In this document: piece by piece, positions 1-9,937 of the stretch | Numbering within the stretch: the first letter of the stretch is position 1 | Layout: every line of letters starts with the position of its first letter | Assembly (NCBI RefSeq): GCF_017809215.1 | Contig: NZ_CP065424.1 | Coordinates: 1,768,001 to 1,832,000, forward strand | Length of the DNA: 64,000 nucleotides | Source of the DNA: Heyndrickxia oleronia | GTDB taxonomy: Bacteria; Bacillota; Bacilli; Bacillales; Bacillaceae_C | Direction: 5' to 3' | Translations under genes and position numbers: made by a program | Notes under the pieces: generated by a model | What the model was told of the DNA's origin: nothing | Databases searched by the model: none | The model's input: only the letters and a program-made list of their open reading frames with translations

Positions 1-303
1 GTCACGTCTGAGGCAGGAAATACAGGATTTGCTGGATGGGGAGCATATGGTGTTTCAAAGTTTGCTTTAGAAGGATTAACGGAAACATGGGCCGATGAAT
101 TAAGTGAAACGAATATAAGGATAAACATGGTGGATCCTGGTGAAATGGATACGGAAATGCATAAACTTGCCGTACCCGACTGTGATTATGAACTTGCTGA
201 TCCTAATCAACTCGTAGATGTATTTGGCTATTTAGCATCTGACCAATCGATAGGCGTAACTGGAAAACGAATAAATGCACAGAATTTTTTTAGGGAAGGA
301 TGA
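1..303 (+). CDS. SDR family oxidoreductase (3' end only)
   Basis: This is the C-terminal 100 residues of a short-chain dehydrogenase/reductase, an NAD(P)(H)-dependent enzyme with a Rossmann fold. The frame is open from base 1. It shows the family's catalytic Tyr-x-x-x-Lys as YGVSK near the beginning, then the typical downstream segment with INMVDPGEMDTEM, which corresponds to the PG motif after the substrate loop. The Asn-Ser part of the active site and the cofactor-binding N-terminus lie outside the window. The substrate cannot be told. The stop codon is 7 bases before the QueA-like start, so the two are probably cotranscribed. Confidence 0.85.
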   Translation, partial: VTSEAGNTGFAGWGAYGVSKFALEGLTETWADELSETNIRINMVDPGEMDTEMHKLAVPDCDYELADPNQLVDVFGYLASDQSIGVTGKRINAQNFFREG

Positions 304-310
304 ACAGCAT

Positions 311-1339
311 ATGGTAACCAATGTATTGAATTTCCATTTACCTGATGAATTAAATGCAATTGCTCCTCCTGAGCGGAGAGGAGTAAGAAGAGATCATGTG
401 AAAATGATGGTGCTTAATAAGAAGAATGGAAAAATAGATCATAGTTTGTTTTTTCGTTTAGACCAATATTTAAATAAAGATGATCTAATTATATTAAACT
501 CAAGTCGAACAGTACCAGCAGATCTTCAAGGGATATGTGAACGGACTCAAAAGCAAGTTGGAATTCGCCTTGCTCATCAAAAAAATCCTTCATTATGGGA
601 AGCACTTATAATTGGTGATCACTTGAAAAAGGGGGAAAAAGTAAAGTTCAATTCGAAATTAGAGGCAACAGTCACCCATTCGGATCCTAATCAACCATTT
701 TCAATCCTTCAGTTTAATATGTGCTGTTCTGATTTATACAACCAAATTTATCAAATCGGTGAACCAGTAAGATATGAATATACAAAAGAAGCATGGTCAT
801 TAGACTATTATCAAACCGTTTTTGCAACAACGCCAGGTTCTGTTGAAATGCCTTCAGCTGGTAGAGCGTTTAGTTGGGAGCTTCTTTTTCGTCTTCAGAA
901 AAAAGGTGTGAAAATAGCCTATCTTCAACTTCATACTGGTTTAAGTTATTTGTTAGATGATCGATGGCATTTAGGTCCTCTTGATAATTTTGAAAAGTAC
1001 GTAATCAATGAGGCGACTGTAGAAGCTATTAAAAAGACAAAAAAAAATAATGGTAGAGTTATTGCAGTTGGTACGACGGTTGTCCGGGCTCTAGAATCTG
1101 CTGTTGATAAATATGGGGAAATCACAGAAAAGGATGGTTGGACCAATTTGTATATTGCCGCTGATACAAAGCTTCAAGTAGCTGATGGACTAATTACAGG
1201 TTTCCATGAACCAGAAGCCAGTCATTTGGATTTGTTAACTGCATTTGTCAATCCTAAGCATTTATATCATGCTTATCAAGAGGCACTGAGCCATAAATAT
1301 TTATGGCATGAATTTGGAGATATGAATCTTATTATTTAA
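311..1339 (+). CDS. QueA-like protein (SAM:tRNA ribosyltransferase-isomerase family paralogue)
   Basis: The 342-residue protein belongs to the QueA fold family. True QueA transfers and isomerises the ribosyl group of SAM onto preQ1 in tRNA to make epoxyqueuosine. Recognisable blocks are TVFATTPGSVEMPSAG, VIAVGTTVVRALESA and VADGLITGFHEPEASH. The loop that in housekeeping QueA usually carries an EEHHMHSE-like histidine cluster reads LDNFEKYVINEAT here, so the activity may differ. The ATG at 311 follows an AGGGAAGG ribosome binding site and is preferred over the in-frame ATG at 275 inside the upstream SDR gene. The neighbours are an SDR and a VOC protein, not ruvB/tgt as for classical queA. It is therefore probably a paralogue. 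Confidence 0.8.
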   Translation: MVTNVLNFHLPDELNAIAPPERRGVRRDHVKMMVLNKKNGKIDHSLFFRLDQYLNKDDLIILNSSRTVPADLQGICERTQKQVGIRLAHQKNPSLWEALIIGDHLKKGEKVKFNSKLEATVTHSDPNQPFSILQFNMCCSDLYNQIYQIGEPVRYEYTKEAWSLDYYQTVFATTPGSVEMPSAGRAFSWELLFRLQKKGVKIAYLQLHTGLSYLLDDRWHLGPLDNFEKYVINEATVEAIKKTKKNNGRVIAVGTTVVRALESAVDKYGEITEKDGWTNLYIAADTKLQVADGLITGFHEPEASHLDLLTAFVNPKHLYHAYQEALSHKYLWHEFGDMNLII

Positions 1340-1361
1340 TTATAAAAGAAGGTGGTCGTTT

Positions 1362-1721
1362 TTGAAGGTTCATCACTTTGGAATAGAAGTTTCAAATTTG
1401 GAAGAATCCATCTCTTTTTATATAAATATACTTAATTTAGAAGTGTGCAGTAAATTCCAATTCATGGATGAAGAGATTGTTTTTCTTTCAGGAAATGGTT
1501 TATTGATCGAATTAATCAAACGAAACCTTCCGACGATGAAGCTAACTTCTACTCATTTGGCATTAGAAATCGAGAATTTAGAAGAAATGATTAGTCATTT
1601 TAAAAGCAAAGGTTTGGTTCCAGTTGAGGGTCCTTATCAATTATCTAATGGGTGGAAAACTGTGTTTTATGAAGGCATTGATGGAGAGATATTGGAATTC
1701 TTAGAAACAAAGTATGATTAA
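1362..1721 (+). CDS. VOC (glyoxalase/bleomycin-resistance fold) family protein
   Basis: This 119-residue single-domain protein of the vicinal-oxygen-chelate superfamily starts at TTG 1362 behind AAGAAGGTGG. The N-terminal VHHFGIEVSNLEESISFY is the canonical first beta-alpha unit with its metal-ligand His, and the C-terminal FYEGIDGEILEFLE is the typical last strand with the ligand Glu. Members are metal-dependent lyases, dioxygenases or isomerases, or metabolite-binding resistance proteins. The sequence does not say which. It lies 22 bases after the QueA-like gene and probably belongs to the same transcript as it and the SDR. Confidence 0.8.
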   Translation: MKVHHFGIEVSNLEESISFYINILNLEVCSKFQFMDEEIVFLSGNGLLIELIKRNLPTMKLTSTHLALEIENLEEMISHFKSKGLVPVEGPYQLSNGWKTVFYEGIDGEILEFLETKYD

Positions 1722-1768
1722 GTCATTGATTTGTTAATCTTTAACTATTTTTCTCCCCTTTCATATAG

Positions 1769-1797
1769 ATGACATCTAGAAATCGTCATTGTATAAT
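1769..1797 (+). promoter_or_regulatory. Sigma-A-type promoter of recJ
   Basis: ATGACA (1769-1774) and TATAAT (1792-1797) are separated by 17 bases. Transcription would begin about 15-20 bases before the recJ start codon, giving a very short leader with GGAGGGG as ribosome binding site. Confidence 0.7.
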
Positions 1798-1820
1798 ATA
1801 TAGGTTGGAGGGGTGGAAAT

Positions 1821-4190
1821 ATGTTAAAGTCAAAAACACGATGGGTCGTGCGAGATACAGATCAAAATGCTGTGAAACAACTCGTAAATCATTTAAACAT
1901 AACTCCACTCGTAGCTACTCTATTAGTGAATCGTGGAATTGAAAAAATTGAAGATGCTAAATCCTTTTTATATGGTGAAAGTGAATCCTTTCATGACCCA
2001 TATCTGCTTTATGGGATGGAAGAGGCAGTTGATAGAATACGCTTAGCTATAAAAAATAAAGAACAAATATTAATTTATGGAGATTATGATGCAGATGGTG
2101 TAAGTAGTACATCTGTCATGATGACCGTATTAAATGATTTAGATGCCAATGTGGATTTTTACATACCCAATCGTTTTACCGAAGGTTATGGTCCAAATGA
2201 AGAGGCATTTCGCTATGCAGCATCCATTGGAATTGATTTAATTATTACAGTTGATACCGGTATAGCAGCTGTACATGAAGCGGATATTGCCAAAGAGCTA
2301 GGAATGGATTTAATTATAACCGATCATCATGAACCGGGTCCTATTCTACCTCAGGCATTGTCAATTGTGCACCCGAAACACCCGGAAAGTCATTACCCGT
2401 TTAAAGAATTAGCAGGTGTAGGGGTTGCATTTAAAGTAGCTCATGCATTATATGGAAAAATTCCCGAACATTTACTAGATATTGTATCGATTGGAACTAT
2501 TGCCGATTTAGTTCCATTACGTGGAGAAAATCGCCTTATTGTAAAAAATGGCCTTAAAAGATTAGTTAAAACTGAGAATAAAGGACTCCAAGCGCTGTTC
2601 GAGCTAACAAATACTAAACAATCAGATATTAATGAAGAGACAGTGGGGTTTGTTATTGGTCCAAGGTTAAATGCAGCTGGCAGGCTGGACAGTGCAGACC
2701 CTGCTGTAGAACTGTTACTTACTAACGATAAAATAGCAGCCGAAAATATTGCCCAAGAAATTGATGCAATGAATAAAGAACGCCAATCTATCGTCAATGA
2801 GATAACTAAAGAAGCCATTGCTATGGTGGAAGATAACATGGAATTAAAAGAAAGCCATGTACTTGTAATAGGTAAAGAGGGATGGAATGCAGGTGTAATT
2901 GGTATTGTTGCATCGAGGCTAGTAGAAAAATTTTATCGCCCTACTATTGTTTTGAGTTTCGATCCTTCAACAAATTTGGCTAAAGGATCTGCTCGTAGTA
3001 TTGTTGGTTTTGATTTATTTAAAAGCTTATCAGCATGCAGGGATATTCTCCCTCATTTTGGAGGTCATCCAATGGCTGCTGGTATGACCTTGAAAATTGA
3101 TGATGTTTCTCAACTAAGAAGTCGATTACATGAAATAGCTAAAGATGTATTAACAGAGGAAGATTTTGTTCCTATTACTGAAATTGATGCGTGTATTCCC
3201 ATTGAGGATATCCATCTTGAAGCAATTGAACAATTAAATTTACTAGAACCTTATGGGATGTCTAATCCGAAGCCAAAAGTGTTAGTACAAGACTTATCTA
3301 TTTCACAAATACGTCAAATAGGTGCTGACAATAAGCATTTGAAGGTAATATTTGAAAAGTCAGGAGTTCATTTGGATGGAGTCGGTTTTGGGTTAGGTGA
3401 ATACTCCATGCAAATTTCCCCGCTTGCATCTGTTTCTGCTATTGGTGAACTTGCAGTAAATGAATGGAATAATATTAGAAAACCACAAATCTTTATCAAA
3501 GATATGATGATTGAAGAATGGCAACTTTTTGATGTAAGAGGACATAAACCTCTAAAAAAGTGGATTCAGCAAGTACCTATGGATAATAGTATATTTATTG
3601 TATTTCATGAAGATAACATTAAAGAACTTCAAAAATCAGAATTTAATGGTACAATCGTCCACTTGGAGGATATTTCACAAGCACAGTCTTTAAACATTAA
3701 TGGTGGAAATATTATACTATTAGATCTTCCTCCTTCAAAAGAGATACTAGAATCATTGATAAACAACAAACAACCATCGAGGGTCTACACTTATTTTTAT
3801 CATAAAGAAGAACATTTCTTTAGTACTTTACCAACTAGAGAACATTTTAAATGGTTTTATGCGTTTTTAAGAAAACGGGGGACATTTGATTTAAATCGCT
3901 TTGGGAATGATTTAGCAAGTCACCGTGGTTGGACAAGAGAAACGGTTGACTTTATGTCACAGGTGTTTTTTGAACTAGAATTTGTTACAATAAAGAATGG
4001 GTTAATTACAATTCATCCAGTTAAATCGAAAAGAGATTTATTGGAATCATCCACATATCAAGAAAAATTAGCAAAAATGACATTAGAAAATGAATTATTA
4101 TTTTCATCCTATCAAGAATTAAAAAAATGGTTTGATGAAAGAATGATTGGTTTGCAAGATGTTGAGGAGGAAACAAAGCAATGGACTTAA
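1821..4190 (+). CDS. recJ: Single-stranded-DNA-specific exonuclease RecJ
   Basis: RecJ is a 5'-3' single-strand exonuclease of the DHH phosphoesterase family used in recombination and repair. The 789-residue product shows [13 protein letters not shown] near residue 90, DTGI and then DHHEPG (the DHH motif) at about 160-165, and [12 protein letters not shown] in the DHHA1 domain near residue 420. After the OB-fold it has an additional Bacillus-type C-terminal domain, which explains a length well above the E. coli protein's roughly 577 residues. Its last codons overlap apt by 10 bases, so the two are translationally coupled, as in B. subtilis. Confidence 0.97.
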   Translation: MLKSKTRWVVRDTDQNAVKQLVNHLNITPLVATLLVNRGIEKIEDAKSFLYGESESFHDPYLLYGMEEAVDRIRLAIKNKEQILIYGDYDADGVSSTSVMMTVLNDLDANVDFYIPNRFTEGYGPNEEAFRYAASIGIDLIITVDTGIAAVHEADIAKELGMDLIITDHHEPGPILPQALSIVHPKHPESHYPFKELAGVGVAFKVAHALYGKIPEHLLDIVSIGTIADLVPLRGENRLIVKNGLKRLVKTENKGLQALFELTNTKQSDINEETVGFVIGPRLNAAGRLDSADPAVELLLTNDKIAAENIAQEIDAMNKERQSIVNEITKEAIAMVEDNMELKESHVLVIGKEGWNAGVIGIVASRLVEKFYRPTIVLSFDPSTNLAKGSARSIVGFDLFKSLSACRDILPHFGGHPMAAGMTLKIDDVSQLRSRLHEIAKDVLTEEDFVPITEIDACIPIEDIHLEAIEQLNLLEPYGMSNPKPKVLVQDLSISQIRQIGADNKHLKVIFEKSGVHLDGVGFGLGEYSMQISPLASVSAIGELAVNEWNNIRKPQIFIKDMMIEEWQLFDVRGHKPLKKWIQQVPMDNSIFIVFHEDNIKELQKSEFNGTIVHLEDISQAQSLNINGGNIILLDLPPSKEILESLINNKQPSRVYTYFYHKEEHFFSTLPTREHFKWFYAFLRKRGTFDLNRFGNDLASHRGWTRETVDFMSQVFFELEFVTIKNGLITIHPVKSKRDLLESSTYQEKLAKMTLENELLFSSYQELKKWFDERMIGLQDVEEETKQWT

Positions 4191-4693
4191 AACAATTTGT
4201 TACAATTGTTCCAGATTGGCCCAAAGAAGGAATTGTATTTAAAGATATAACGACTTTAATGGATAATGGACAAGCATATAAATATGCGACAGATCAGATA
4301 GTAGAATACGCAAAAAAAAGAGAAATTGATTTAGTTGTAGGACCGGAAGCAAGAGGATTTATTATCGGATGTCCGGTTGCCTATGCACTTGAAGTAGGAT
4401 TTGCTCCAGTAAGAAAACCAGGAAAACTACCTCGTGAAACGATAAAGGTAGAATATGGCCTTGAATATGGTAAAGACGCATTAACTATTCATAAGGATGC
4501 AATTAAACCTGGTCAAAGAGTATTAATTACAGATGACCTTCTCGCAACTGGTGGTACGATTGAGGCTACAATTAAATTAGTTGAAGAGCTTGGAGGAATT
4601 GTAGCTGGAATCGCTTTTTTAATTGAACTATCCTATCTTGAGGGAAGAAAAAAGCTGGATGTTTATGATATTTTAACGTTAATGAATTACTAA
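4181..4693 (+). CDS. apt: Adenine phosphoribosyltransferase
   Basis: Apt makes AMP from adenine and PRPP in cytosolic purine salvage. The 170-residue length is normal for the family. Diagnostic segments are the [11 protein letters not shown] loop and the PRPP-binding signature [13 protein letters not shown], plus RKPGKLP for base recognition. The ATG lies within the end of recJ behind GGAGGAAAC. A terminator hairpin follows. Confidence 0.97.
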   Translation: MDLKQFVTIVPDWPKEGIVFKDITTLMDNGQAYKYATDQIVEYAKKREIDLVVGPEARGFIIGCPVAYALEVGFAPVRKPGKLPRETIKVEYGLEYGKDALTIHKDAIKPGQRVLITDDLLATGGTIEATIKLVEELGGIVAGIAFLIELSYLEGRKKLDVYDILTLMNY

Positions 4694-4725
4694 TTTTCTT
4701 TACAATGCTATATTAGCTAAGTAGT

Positions 4726-4752
4726 AAAAAGCACTCGATTTGGGTGCTTTTT
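4726..4752 (+). terminator. Terminator of recJ-apt
   Basis: An inverted repeat AAAAAGCACTC / GGGTGCTTTTT with a 5-base loop is followed by T residues. Confidence 0.85.
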
Positions 4753-4764
4753 ATCTTAGAATAA

Positions 4765-4951
4765 GGCTCTATTTCTAAAACATTGTTGCTATTTATATAA
4801 AGTGTTAACAAATAACTATCATCTGAAGACTACTACACCCTTCATTTTAATGAGAAAAGAGCTATAAACTTTATAAATATCGCTTTAATCTTTAATTGGG
4901 TGTAAAAGCCGTTAATCAGGCTTTTATATAGCACCAAACTATACAAAAATT
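4765..4951 (+). repeat. Intergenic MITE-like repeat, copy A
   Basis: This is one of seven related copies in the window. It begins GGCTCTATTTCT followed by AAAACATTGTTGCTATTT and ends with AGCACCAAACTATACAAAA, the inverted counterpart of the first end. The interior shares CCCTTCATTTTAATGAGAAA and AACTTTATAAATATCGCTTT with the copy at 27532-27686 (opposite strand). It also contains a small hairpin AAAAGCC/GGCTTTT at 4906-4926. It lies just beyond the apt terminator and has no ORF. Confidence 0.7.
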
Positions 4952-5071
4952 ACCTAGAATAATGAAACTTGTAGAAAAAACTGCATTATTCACTTTACTT
5001 TATACGTTTTTTTTTCGATAATAGTAATTATAATCATTTTAAACTTAGTATTGTTATTTTTATTAAATAGT

Positions 5072-5300
5072 TGTCCAAATATAGCGTCCTGACCCTAGTC
5101 GAAAACTAGTAATAAAGAAAATCAAAAAACGGATTTTCTTGGAAAGTTATAAAGCCAACTTTCCTTTTATAGAAAATCAAAAAACGGATTTTCTTGGAAA
5201 GTTATAAAGCCAACTTTCCTTTTATGGAAAATCAAAAAACGGATTTTCTTACGTCTTTAGGGCTGGCCTGGCCTGGCCAAGGCGCTTATGCTTTTCTATC
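5072..5300. repeat. Fold-back dispersed element with 2.5 tandem 55-bp hairpin units
   Basis: The outer ends TGTCCAAATATAGCGTCCTG (5072-5091) and CCAAGGCGCTTATGC (about 5277-5291) pair imperfectly. They resemble a short dispersed repeat known in many Bacillus genomes (a consensus ending near GGCGCTTGCGCTTTTCT, from memory). Between them a 55-bp unit starts at 5116, 5171 and 5226; the last is cut after about 25 bp. Each unit holds two hairpins, AGAAAATC/GATTTTCT and GGAAAGTT/AACTTTCC. A local G+C-rich run of GGCCTG repeats is at 5261-5279. The rest of the apt-relA gap (4952-5071) is A+T-rich with nothing I recognise. Confidence 0.65.
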
Positions 5301-5330
5301 TTACATTAAAAATTAAAGGTGATTTTATAT

Positions 5331-7520
5331 ATGGCGAAGGATCAAATAATGTCCGCCGAACAAGTAATTGATCGTACAACTAAATATTTGAACGAAGAAC
5401 ATGTTGCCTTAGTGCGTAAGGCATATGAATTCGCTGCTGACGCTCATAAAGAGCAGTATCGTAAGTCGGGTGAACCGTATATTATTCATCCTGTTCAGGT
5501 AGCAGGAATCTTAGCTGATTTGGAAATGGATCCGTCTACTGTAGCAGCAGGATTTTTACATGATGTAGTTGAAGACACAGCAGTAACATTAGAAGAGCTT
5601 TGCGAAGCATTTAATGAAGAAGTAGCAATGCTTGTCGACGGAGTAACAAAGCTTGGAAAGATTAAGTATAAATCGCATGAAGAACAACAAGCAGAAAATC
5701 ATCGAAAAATGTTTGTTGCAATGGCGCAGGATATTCGTGTTATTCTCATAAAGCTTGCAGATAGGCTCCATAATATGAGAACACTGAAACATTTACCTGT
5801 TGAAAAACAGCGTAGGATTGCCAATGAAACGATAGAAATATTTGCTCCTCTTGCACATCGACTTGGAATTTCCAAAATAAAATGGGAGCTTGAAGATACC
5901 GCACTTCGTTATTTAAATCCCCAACAATATTATCGAATTGTCAACTTAATGAAAAAGAAGCGGGCAGAACGTGAGCAATATTTAGATGATGTCATCGAAG
6001 AAGTTAATGAAAGACTTGAAGATGTTTCCATTAAGGCTGAAATTTCTGGTCGTCCTAAGCATATTTATTCTATTTATCGTAAAATGGTTTTACAACATAA
6101 ACAGTTTAATGAAATTTATGATTTGTTGGCTGTTCGCATTATCGTGAATAGTATAAAAGACTGTTATGCTGTATTAGGAATCATTCATACATGTTGGAAA
6201 CCAATGCCAGGTAGGTTTAAGGACTATATTGCTATGCCTAAGCCAAATATGTATCAGTCTCTTCATACAACGGTCATTGGTCCAAAGGGTGATCCTCTTG
6301 AAGTTCAAATTCGAACGATTGAAATGCACCGGATATCAGAATATGGGGTTGCTGCTCACTGGGCATATAAAGAGGGCAAAGTCGTTAATAATCAAACCTC
6401 TTTTGAAAAGAAATTATCTTGGTTTAGAGAAATTCTTGAATTTCAAAATGAATCTGAAAATGCAGAAGAATTTATGGAATCATTAAAAATTGATTTATTT
6501 TCAGATATGGTTTTTGTCTTTACCCCTAAGGGTGATGTAATTGAATTAGCGTCTGGGTCTGTTCCAATTGATTTTGCTTACCGTGTCCATTCTGAGATTG
6601 GGAATAAAACCATTGGAGCAAAGGTAAATGGGAAAATGGTGACACTTGATTATAAATTAAAAACCGGTGATATAGTAGAAATATTAACTTCTAAGCATTC
6701 ATATGGTCCTAGTCAAGATTGGGTAAAAATGGCTCAAACAACTCAAGCGAAAAATAAAATTCGCCAATTTTTTAAGCGCCAGCGTAAAGAAGAAAATATC
6801 GTTAAGGGTAAAGAATTAGTAGAAAAGGAAATAAAGAATTTAAATTTTGATTTAAAAGAGATATTAACAGCTGAAAATATAAAACGTGTATCAGAGAAGT
6901 TTAATTTTTCAAATGAAGACGATATGTATGCAGCAGTTGGATATAATGGTATTACTGCACTTCAAATTGCTAATCGACTGACAGAGAAATTAAGAAGAAA
7001 ACGTGATCAAGAAGAGGCAGTTAATGAAATTGTAGCAGACATGAAGGCTCCAGCTAAACCGAAAAAACGGGATACTGGGGTAACGGTAAAAGGGATTGAT
7101 AATTTACTCATTCGTTTATCTAGATGTTGCAATCCTGTCCCTGGAGATGAAATTGTTGGCTTCATTACTAAAGGAAGAGGTGTTTCTGTACACCGAACAG
7201 ATTGTCCAAATGTTACTTCTGAGGAACTGCAAAACCGTTTAATCGAGGTTGAATGGGAATCTGATACAACCGTTAGTAAGGAATACAATGTTGAAATCGA
7301 AATTTCTGGTTATGATCGACGTGGCTTGTTAAATGAAGTTCTTCAAACGGTAAATGAGACGAAAACAAATATAACAGCTGTAAGTGGACGTTCTGATAGA
7401 AATAAAATGGCAACAATCATAATGTCTATCTCTATACAAAATATCAGCCATCTTCATAAAGTAGTTGAACGAATTAAGCAAATACCTGATATATATTCCG
7501 TTCGTCGGATTATGAGTTAG
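5331..7520 (+). CDS. relA: Bifunctional (p)ppGpp synthetase/hydrolase
   Basis: This is the Rel stringent-response enzyme, which makes and degrades (p)ppGpp on the ribosome when uncharged tRNA accumulates. The 729-residue product has the full Rel layout: HD hydrolase domain with HDVVEDT around residues 77-83, synthetase domain with RLHNMRTL before it and [12 protein letters not shown] after, a TGS domain ([17 protein letters not shown]), a zinc-finger/conserved-cysteine stretch near [13 protein letters not shown], and a C-terminal ACT domain. The intact HD residues mean hydrolysis should be retained. ATG 5331 follows AAAGGTGAT. The in-frame GTG at 5319 lies inside that ribosome binding site. 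Confidence 0.97.
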   Translation: MAKDQIMSAEQVIDRTTKYLNEEHVALVRKAYEFAADAHKEQYRKSGEPYIIHPVQVAGILADLEMDPSTVAAGFLHDVVEDTAVTLEELCEAFNEEVAMLVDGVTKLGKIKYKSHEEQQAENHRKMFVAMAQDIRVILIKLADRLHNMRTLKHLPVEKQRRIANETIEIFAPLAHRLGISKIKWELEDTALRYLNPQQYYRIVNLMKKKRAEREQYLDDVIEEVNERLEDVSIKAEISGRPKHIYSIYRKMVLQHKQFNEIYDLLAVRIIVNSIKDCYAVLGIIHTCWKPMPGRFKDYIAMPKPNMYQSLHTTVIGPKGDPLEVQIRTIEMHRISEYGVAAHWAYKEGKVVNNQTSFEKKLSWFREILEFQNESENAEEFMESLKIDLFSDMVFVFTPKGDVIELASGSVPIDFAYRVHSEIGNKTIGAKVNGKMVTLDYKLKTGDIVEILTSKHSYGPSQDWVKMAQTTQAKNKIRQFFKRQRKEENIVKGKELVEKEIKNLNFDLKEILTAENIKRVSEKFNFSNEDDMYAAVGYNGITALQIANRLTEKLRRKRDQEEAVNEIVADMKAPAKPKKRDTGVTVKGIDNLLIRLSRCCNPVPGDEIVGFITKGRGVSVHRTDCPNVTSEELQNRLIEVEWESDTTVSKEYNVEIEISGYDRRGLLNEVLQTVNETKTNITAVSGRSDRNKMATIIMSISIQNISHLHKVVERIKQIPDIYSVRRIMS

Positions 7521-7607
7521 GTAGAAGTCGAATGACGAATGACTAATTGTTTTATTCAATAAATAGGGTGTTTTGATCGGTAGTTAGATGTAAAGGAGTC
7601 ATATAGT

Positions 7608-8045
7608 ATGAAGGTTGTATTGCAAAGAAGTAAGCAAGCCAGTGTTAAAGTGGATAGGGAAGTAGTAGGGGAAATATCCAATGGGTTTGTATTGCTAGTT
7701 GGAATTACACATGAAGATACAGAAAGAGATGCAAAATATTTAGCAGATAAAATCGTCCATTTAAGAGTTTTCGAAGATGAAAATGAAAAGATGAATTATT
7801 CTTTATTAGATGTAGGCGGTCAAATTTTATCTGTTTCCCAGTTCACATTATATGGTGATTGTCGTAAAGGAAGGCGTCCTAATTTTATGGAAGCTGCCAA
7901 GCCTGACAAAGCAGAAGAAATCTATCAACTTTTTAATCAAATGTTGAGAGATCATGGAATCTATGTAGCCACAGGGGAATTTGGAGCTATGATGGATGTT
8001 TCCTTAATCAATGATGGTCCTGTTACACTAATAATTGAAAGTTAA
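7608..8045 (+). CDS. dtd: D-aminoacyl-tRNA deacylase
   Basis: Dtd hydrolyses D-amino acids, and misacylated glycine, from tRNA. The 145-residue protein shows both signature motifs: [17 protein letters not shown], containing the conserved SQFTL, and NDGPVTL near the C-terminus with the cross-subunit Gly-Pro dipeptide that enforces chirality. It starts at ATG 7608 after AAAGGAG and lies 87 bases after relA, the usual Bacillus arrangement. Confidence 0.97.
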   Translation: MKVVLQRSKQASVKVDREVVGEISNGFVLLVGITHEDTERDAKYLADKIVHLRVFEDENEKMNYSLLDVGGQILSVSQFTLYGDCRKGRRPNFMEAAKPDKAEEIYQLFNQMLRDHGIYVATGEFGAMMDVSLINDGPVTLIIES

Positions 8046-8046
8046 T

Positions 8047-8094
8047 AAAAGGGGTGTCTAGTAAGAGGTCTGACTCTTTATTAGACATCCCTTT
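8047..8094. terminator. Bidirectional terminator between dtd and the amidase gene
   Basis: A long imperfect stem pairs AAAAGGGGTGTCTA with TTAGACATCCCTTTT around GAG/CTC and a small loop. It serves two convergent genes. Confidence 0.75.
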
Positions 8095-8118
8095 TACATT
8101 ATTAGATACGATTAGCGA

Positions 8119-9393
8119 TTAATTAAAATAATTGACTAGACCATTATATATTCCATCAGTCATTAATTCTTGGTACTTTTTACTGTTAATAGACGCTTCT
8201 TGAACAGGATTACTTAGATATCCTAATTCTAAAAGGACAGCAGGTTGTGTGTTTTCTCGAATGACATGAAAGTCACCAAAACGAACACCACGATTGTTCA
8301 TTTCTAATATATTTGAAATTCCATTATTAATATTTTCTGCTAGTATCTTTTGATAGGAGTGATAGTAATAACTTGTATGGCCAACGACACTTTGATCATC
8401 AATACTGTCATAATGTAGACTAATAAAAGCATCTGCACGATGGATAGAAGACAGATTAACCCTTGCTGGTAGCGGCACAAAAGCATCTTTTTCTCTAGTT
8501 AAATAAACGATGGCACCGTCTTCTTTTAATTTATTTTTTAAAATTTCCGCAGTCTGTAAAGTAATATCTTTTTCAAATGTTCCACTAAATCCAATTGTAC
8601 CTGAATCTCGTCCTCCATGACCTGGGTCAATAACAATGATTTTTCCCTTTAATCCTTTTTCTTTCTTTTTGTCATTGTCTTGAACTGTTTCCATTGTCGT
8701 TAATACGACCCAAGAGGCGACATATGCAAAGTTCCCGTTAGAAAGCTGAATTTTGTACCAATTATTCTTCGTTTCGACAACCGTATAGGAGTCTCCACTA
8801 CTTCCTTTTCCAACAATTGGTGATGAGGTGCTCGGCTGACTTCGTAGGTTCGTTCCATTATGTATGATTGTTACGTTCAATTGTTGCGGAGTGTTCATTT
8901 CATTTTTACTATCAAACATAATATATTGGCGACTAACCCAACCTTTTTGTCCTCTATTACCAATTGAGATTTGGATCCAATCCTTTGACTCGTTCAAAAT
9001 TTGAATGGCTTCACCTGCGTTTAATTTTCCAATAATGTTTCCTGAGAGATTGGGTGTAGAACGAATATTCAGTCCATCAACCGTAACTATACCCTTGCTT
9101 TCCAAATGCTTCTGTTGCTCATCTACCGAAACAAGATAATCTGCAACCCAACCTTTTTTCCCGTTTTCAAGTTGAATTTCATACCAATCTTGTTTTTCCT
9201 GCAGTAATCCATATGTTTCTCCTATTTTCCCTTTATGGATGATTGGATAAGAAAGTCCAGGTCCTTCTCGAATATTGAGAATTTCTACTTCAACCTTCAC
9301 AGTTGCCTCGGCTTGTACATAATAGAAGGGTTGGATTGACCCTATAGTTATGAAGACTAATAAAGTAAACAATATAAAACTTCTTTTAATCAA
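8119..9393 (-). CDS. yrvJ: Secreted N-acetylmuramoyl-L-alanine amidase with three SH3b repeats
   Basis: This exported peptidoglycan hydrolase cleaves the MurNAc-L-Ala bond. A signal peptide (about residues 1-30) is followed by three bacterial SH3 cell-wall-binding domains, with cores LNIREGPGLSYPII, LNIRSTPNLSGNIIG and TNLRSQPSTSSPIVG. An Amidase_3 catalytic domain then starts at IVIDPGHGGRDSGT, with the zinc ligand His and later SLHYDS and ELGYLSN. The TTG at 9393, 9 bases after GAAGGGG, is preferred to the GTG at 9405 that overlaps the ribosome binding site. The length is 424 residues, somewhat shorter than B. subtilis YrvJ as I recall it, but the position between dtd and hisS is the same. 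Confidence 0.88.
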   Translation of the reverse strand: MIKRSFILFTLLVFITIGSIQPFYYVQAEATVKVEVEILNIREGPGLSYPIIHKGKIGETYGLLQEKQDWYEIQLENGKKGWVADYLVSVDEQQKHLESKGIVTVDGLNIRSTPNLSGNIIGKLNAGEAIQILNESKDWIQISIGNRGQKGWVSRQYIMFDSKNEMNTPQQLNVTIIHNGTNLRSQPSTSSPIVGKGSSGDSYTVVETKNNWYKIQLSNGNFAYVASWVVLTTMETVQDNDKKKEKGLKGKIIVIDPGHGGRDSGTIGFSGTFEKDITLQTAEILKNKLKEDGAIVYLTREKDAFVPLPARVNLSSIHRADAFISLHYDSIDDQSVVGHTSYYYHSYQKILAENINNGISNILEMNNRGVRFGDFHVIRENTQPAVLLELGYLSNPVQEASINSKKYQELMTDGIYNGLVNYFN

Positions 9394-9719
9394 GCGATGA
9401 AACACCCCTTCTAGAAATCAAGTGATGAAATATGTAAAGTGTCTAATATTCAGTTCTTGAAATATTTTAAAAATCCTTTTTTTATGAAAGAAAAAAAGGT
9501 GATTGGGAAAAGATAAAAATAAGACAAGAATTGATAATTTTAATGATGTTTTGAGGCGATTCATTTTTCTTCGACGATTGAGCGGTAAAACAATTCCAAG
9601 TATAGAAAATGAATAAGTATAAGGAATTAAAGGTAACCACGATTAATTTTGCTATCGAATCATGGAAAATACTTTCGTGTTTTTTGACAGAAAAAATTAG
9701 TAATAAAGGAGTAAAAGTG

Positions 9720-9896
9720 ATGCGATCAAATGAAAAGAGCCAGTTAGTTACAAATGGGGGAAATCAAATATTTGGCACCAATTTACATTCGTTTATTGAA
9801 AGAGAAAATCAAGCAACTTCATTAGAGCTTGCATCGGAATTTGGGTTATCATTAGGCGACGTGAAATTATTAAAAAAGAAATTAGGGAGAAATTAA
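9720..9896 (+). CDS. Small HTH-like protein upstream of the hisS T-box
   Basis: A 58-residue ORF starts at ATG 9720 behind AAAGGAGTAAAAGTG. Upstream in-frame ATG 9609 has no ribosome binding site. The C-terminal third, LELASEFGLSLGDVKLLKK, looks like a helix-turn-helix similar to region 4 of sigma factors. B. subtilis has a small gene (yrzK) at about this place, but I could not confirm that this is its orthologue. The region 9394-9719 upstream is otherwise A+T-rich with no recognisable element. Confidence 0.6.
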   Translation: MRSNEKSQLVTNGGNQIFGTNLHSFIERENQATSLELASEFGLSLGDVKLLKKKLGRN

Positions 9897-9903
9897 TTTT
9901 GCC

Positions 9904-9932
9904 TTGACAATACTATTACTGCCCCGTATTAT
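9904..9932 (+). promoter_or_regulatory. Promoter of the hisS T-box transcript
   Basis: TTGACA (9904-9909) and TATTAT (9927-9932) are separated by 17 bases, immediately upstream of the leader RNA. Confidence 0.75.
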
Positions 9933-9937
9933 TATAT

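Noticed and set aside
2441..2839. Minus-strand ORF inside recJ (and similar antisense ORFs in relA, hisS, aspS, mnmA, comEC)
   Set aside because: They lie opposite well-supported genes, lack ribosome binding sites and show no family features.
5116..5250. Regularly spaced repeats that could suggest a CRISPR array
   Set aside because: The units are contiguous 55-bp tandem copies with no unique spacers, and no cas genes are nearby.
9609..9719. N-terminal extension of the small HTH-like gene
   Set aside because: ATG 9609 has no ribosome binding site, whereas ATG 9720 has AAAGGAG at good spacing.
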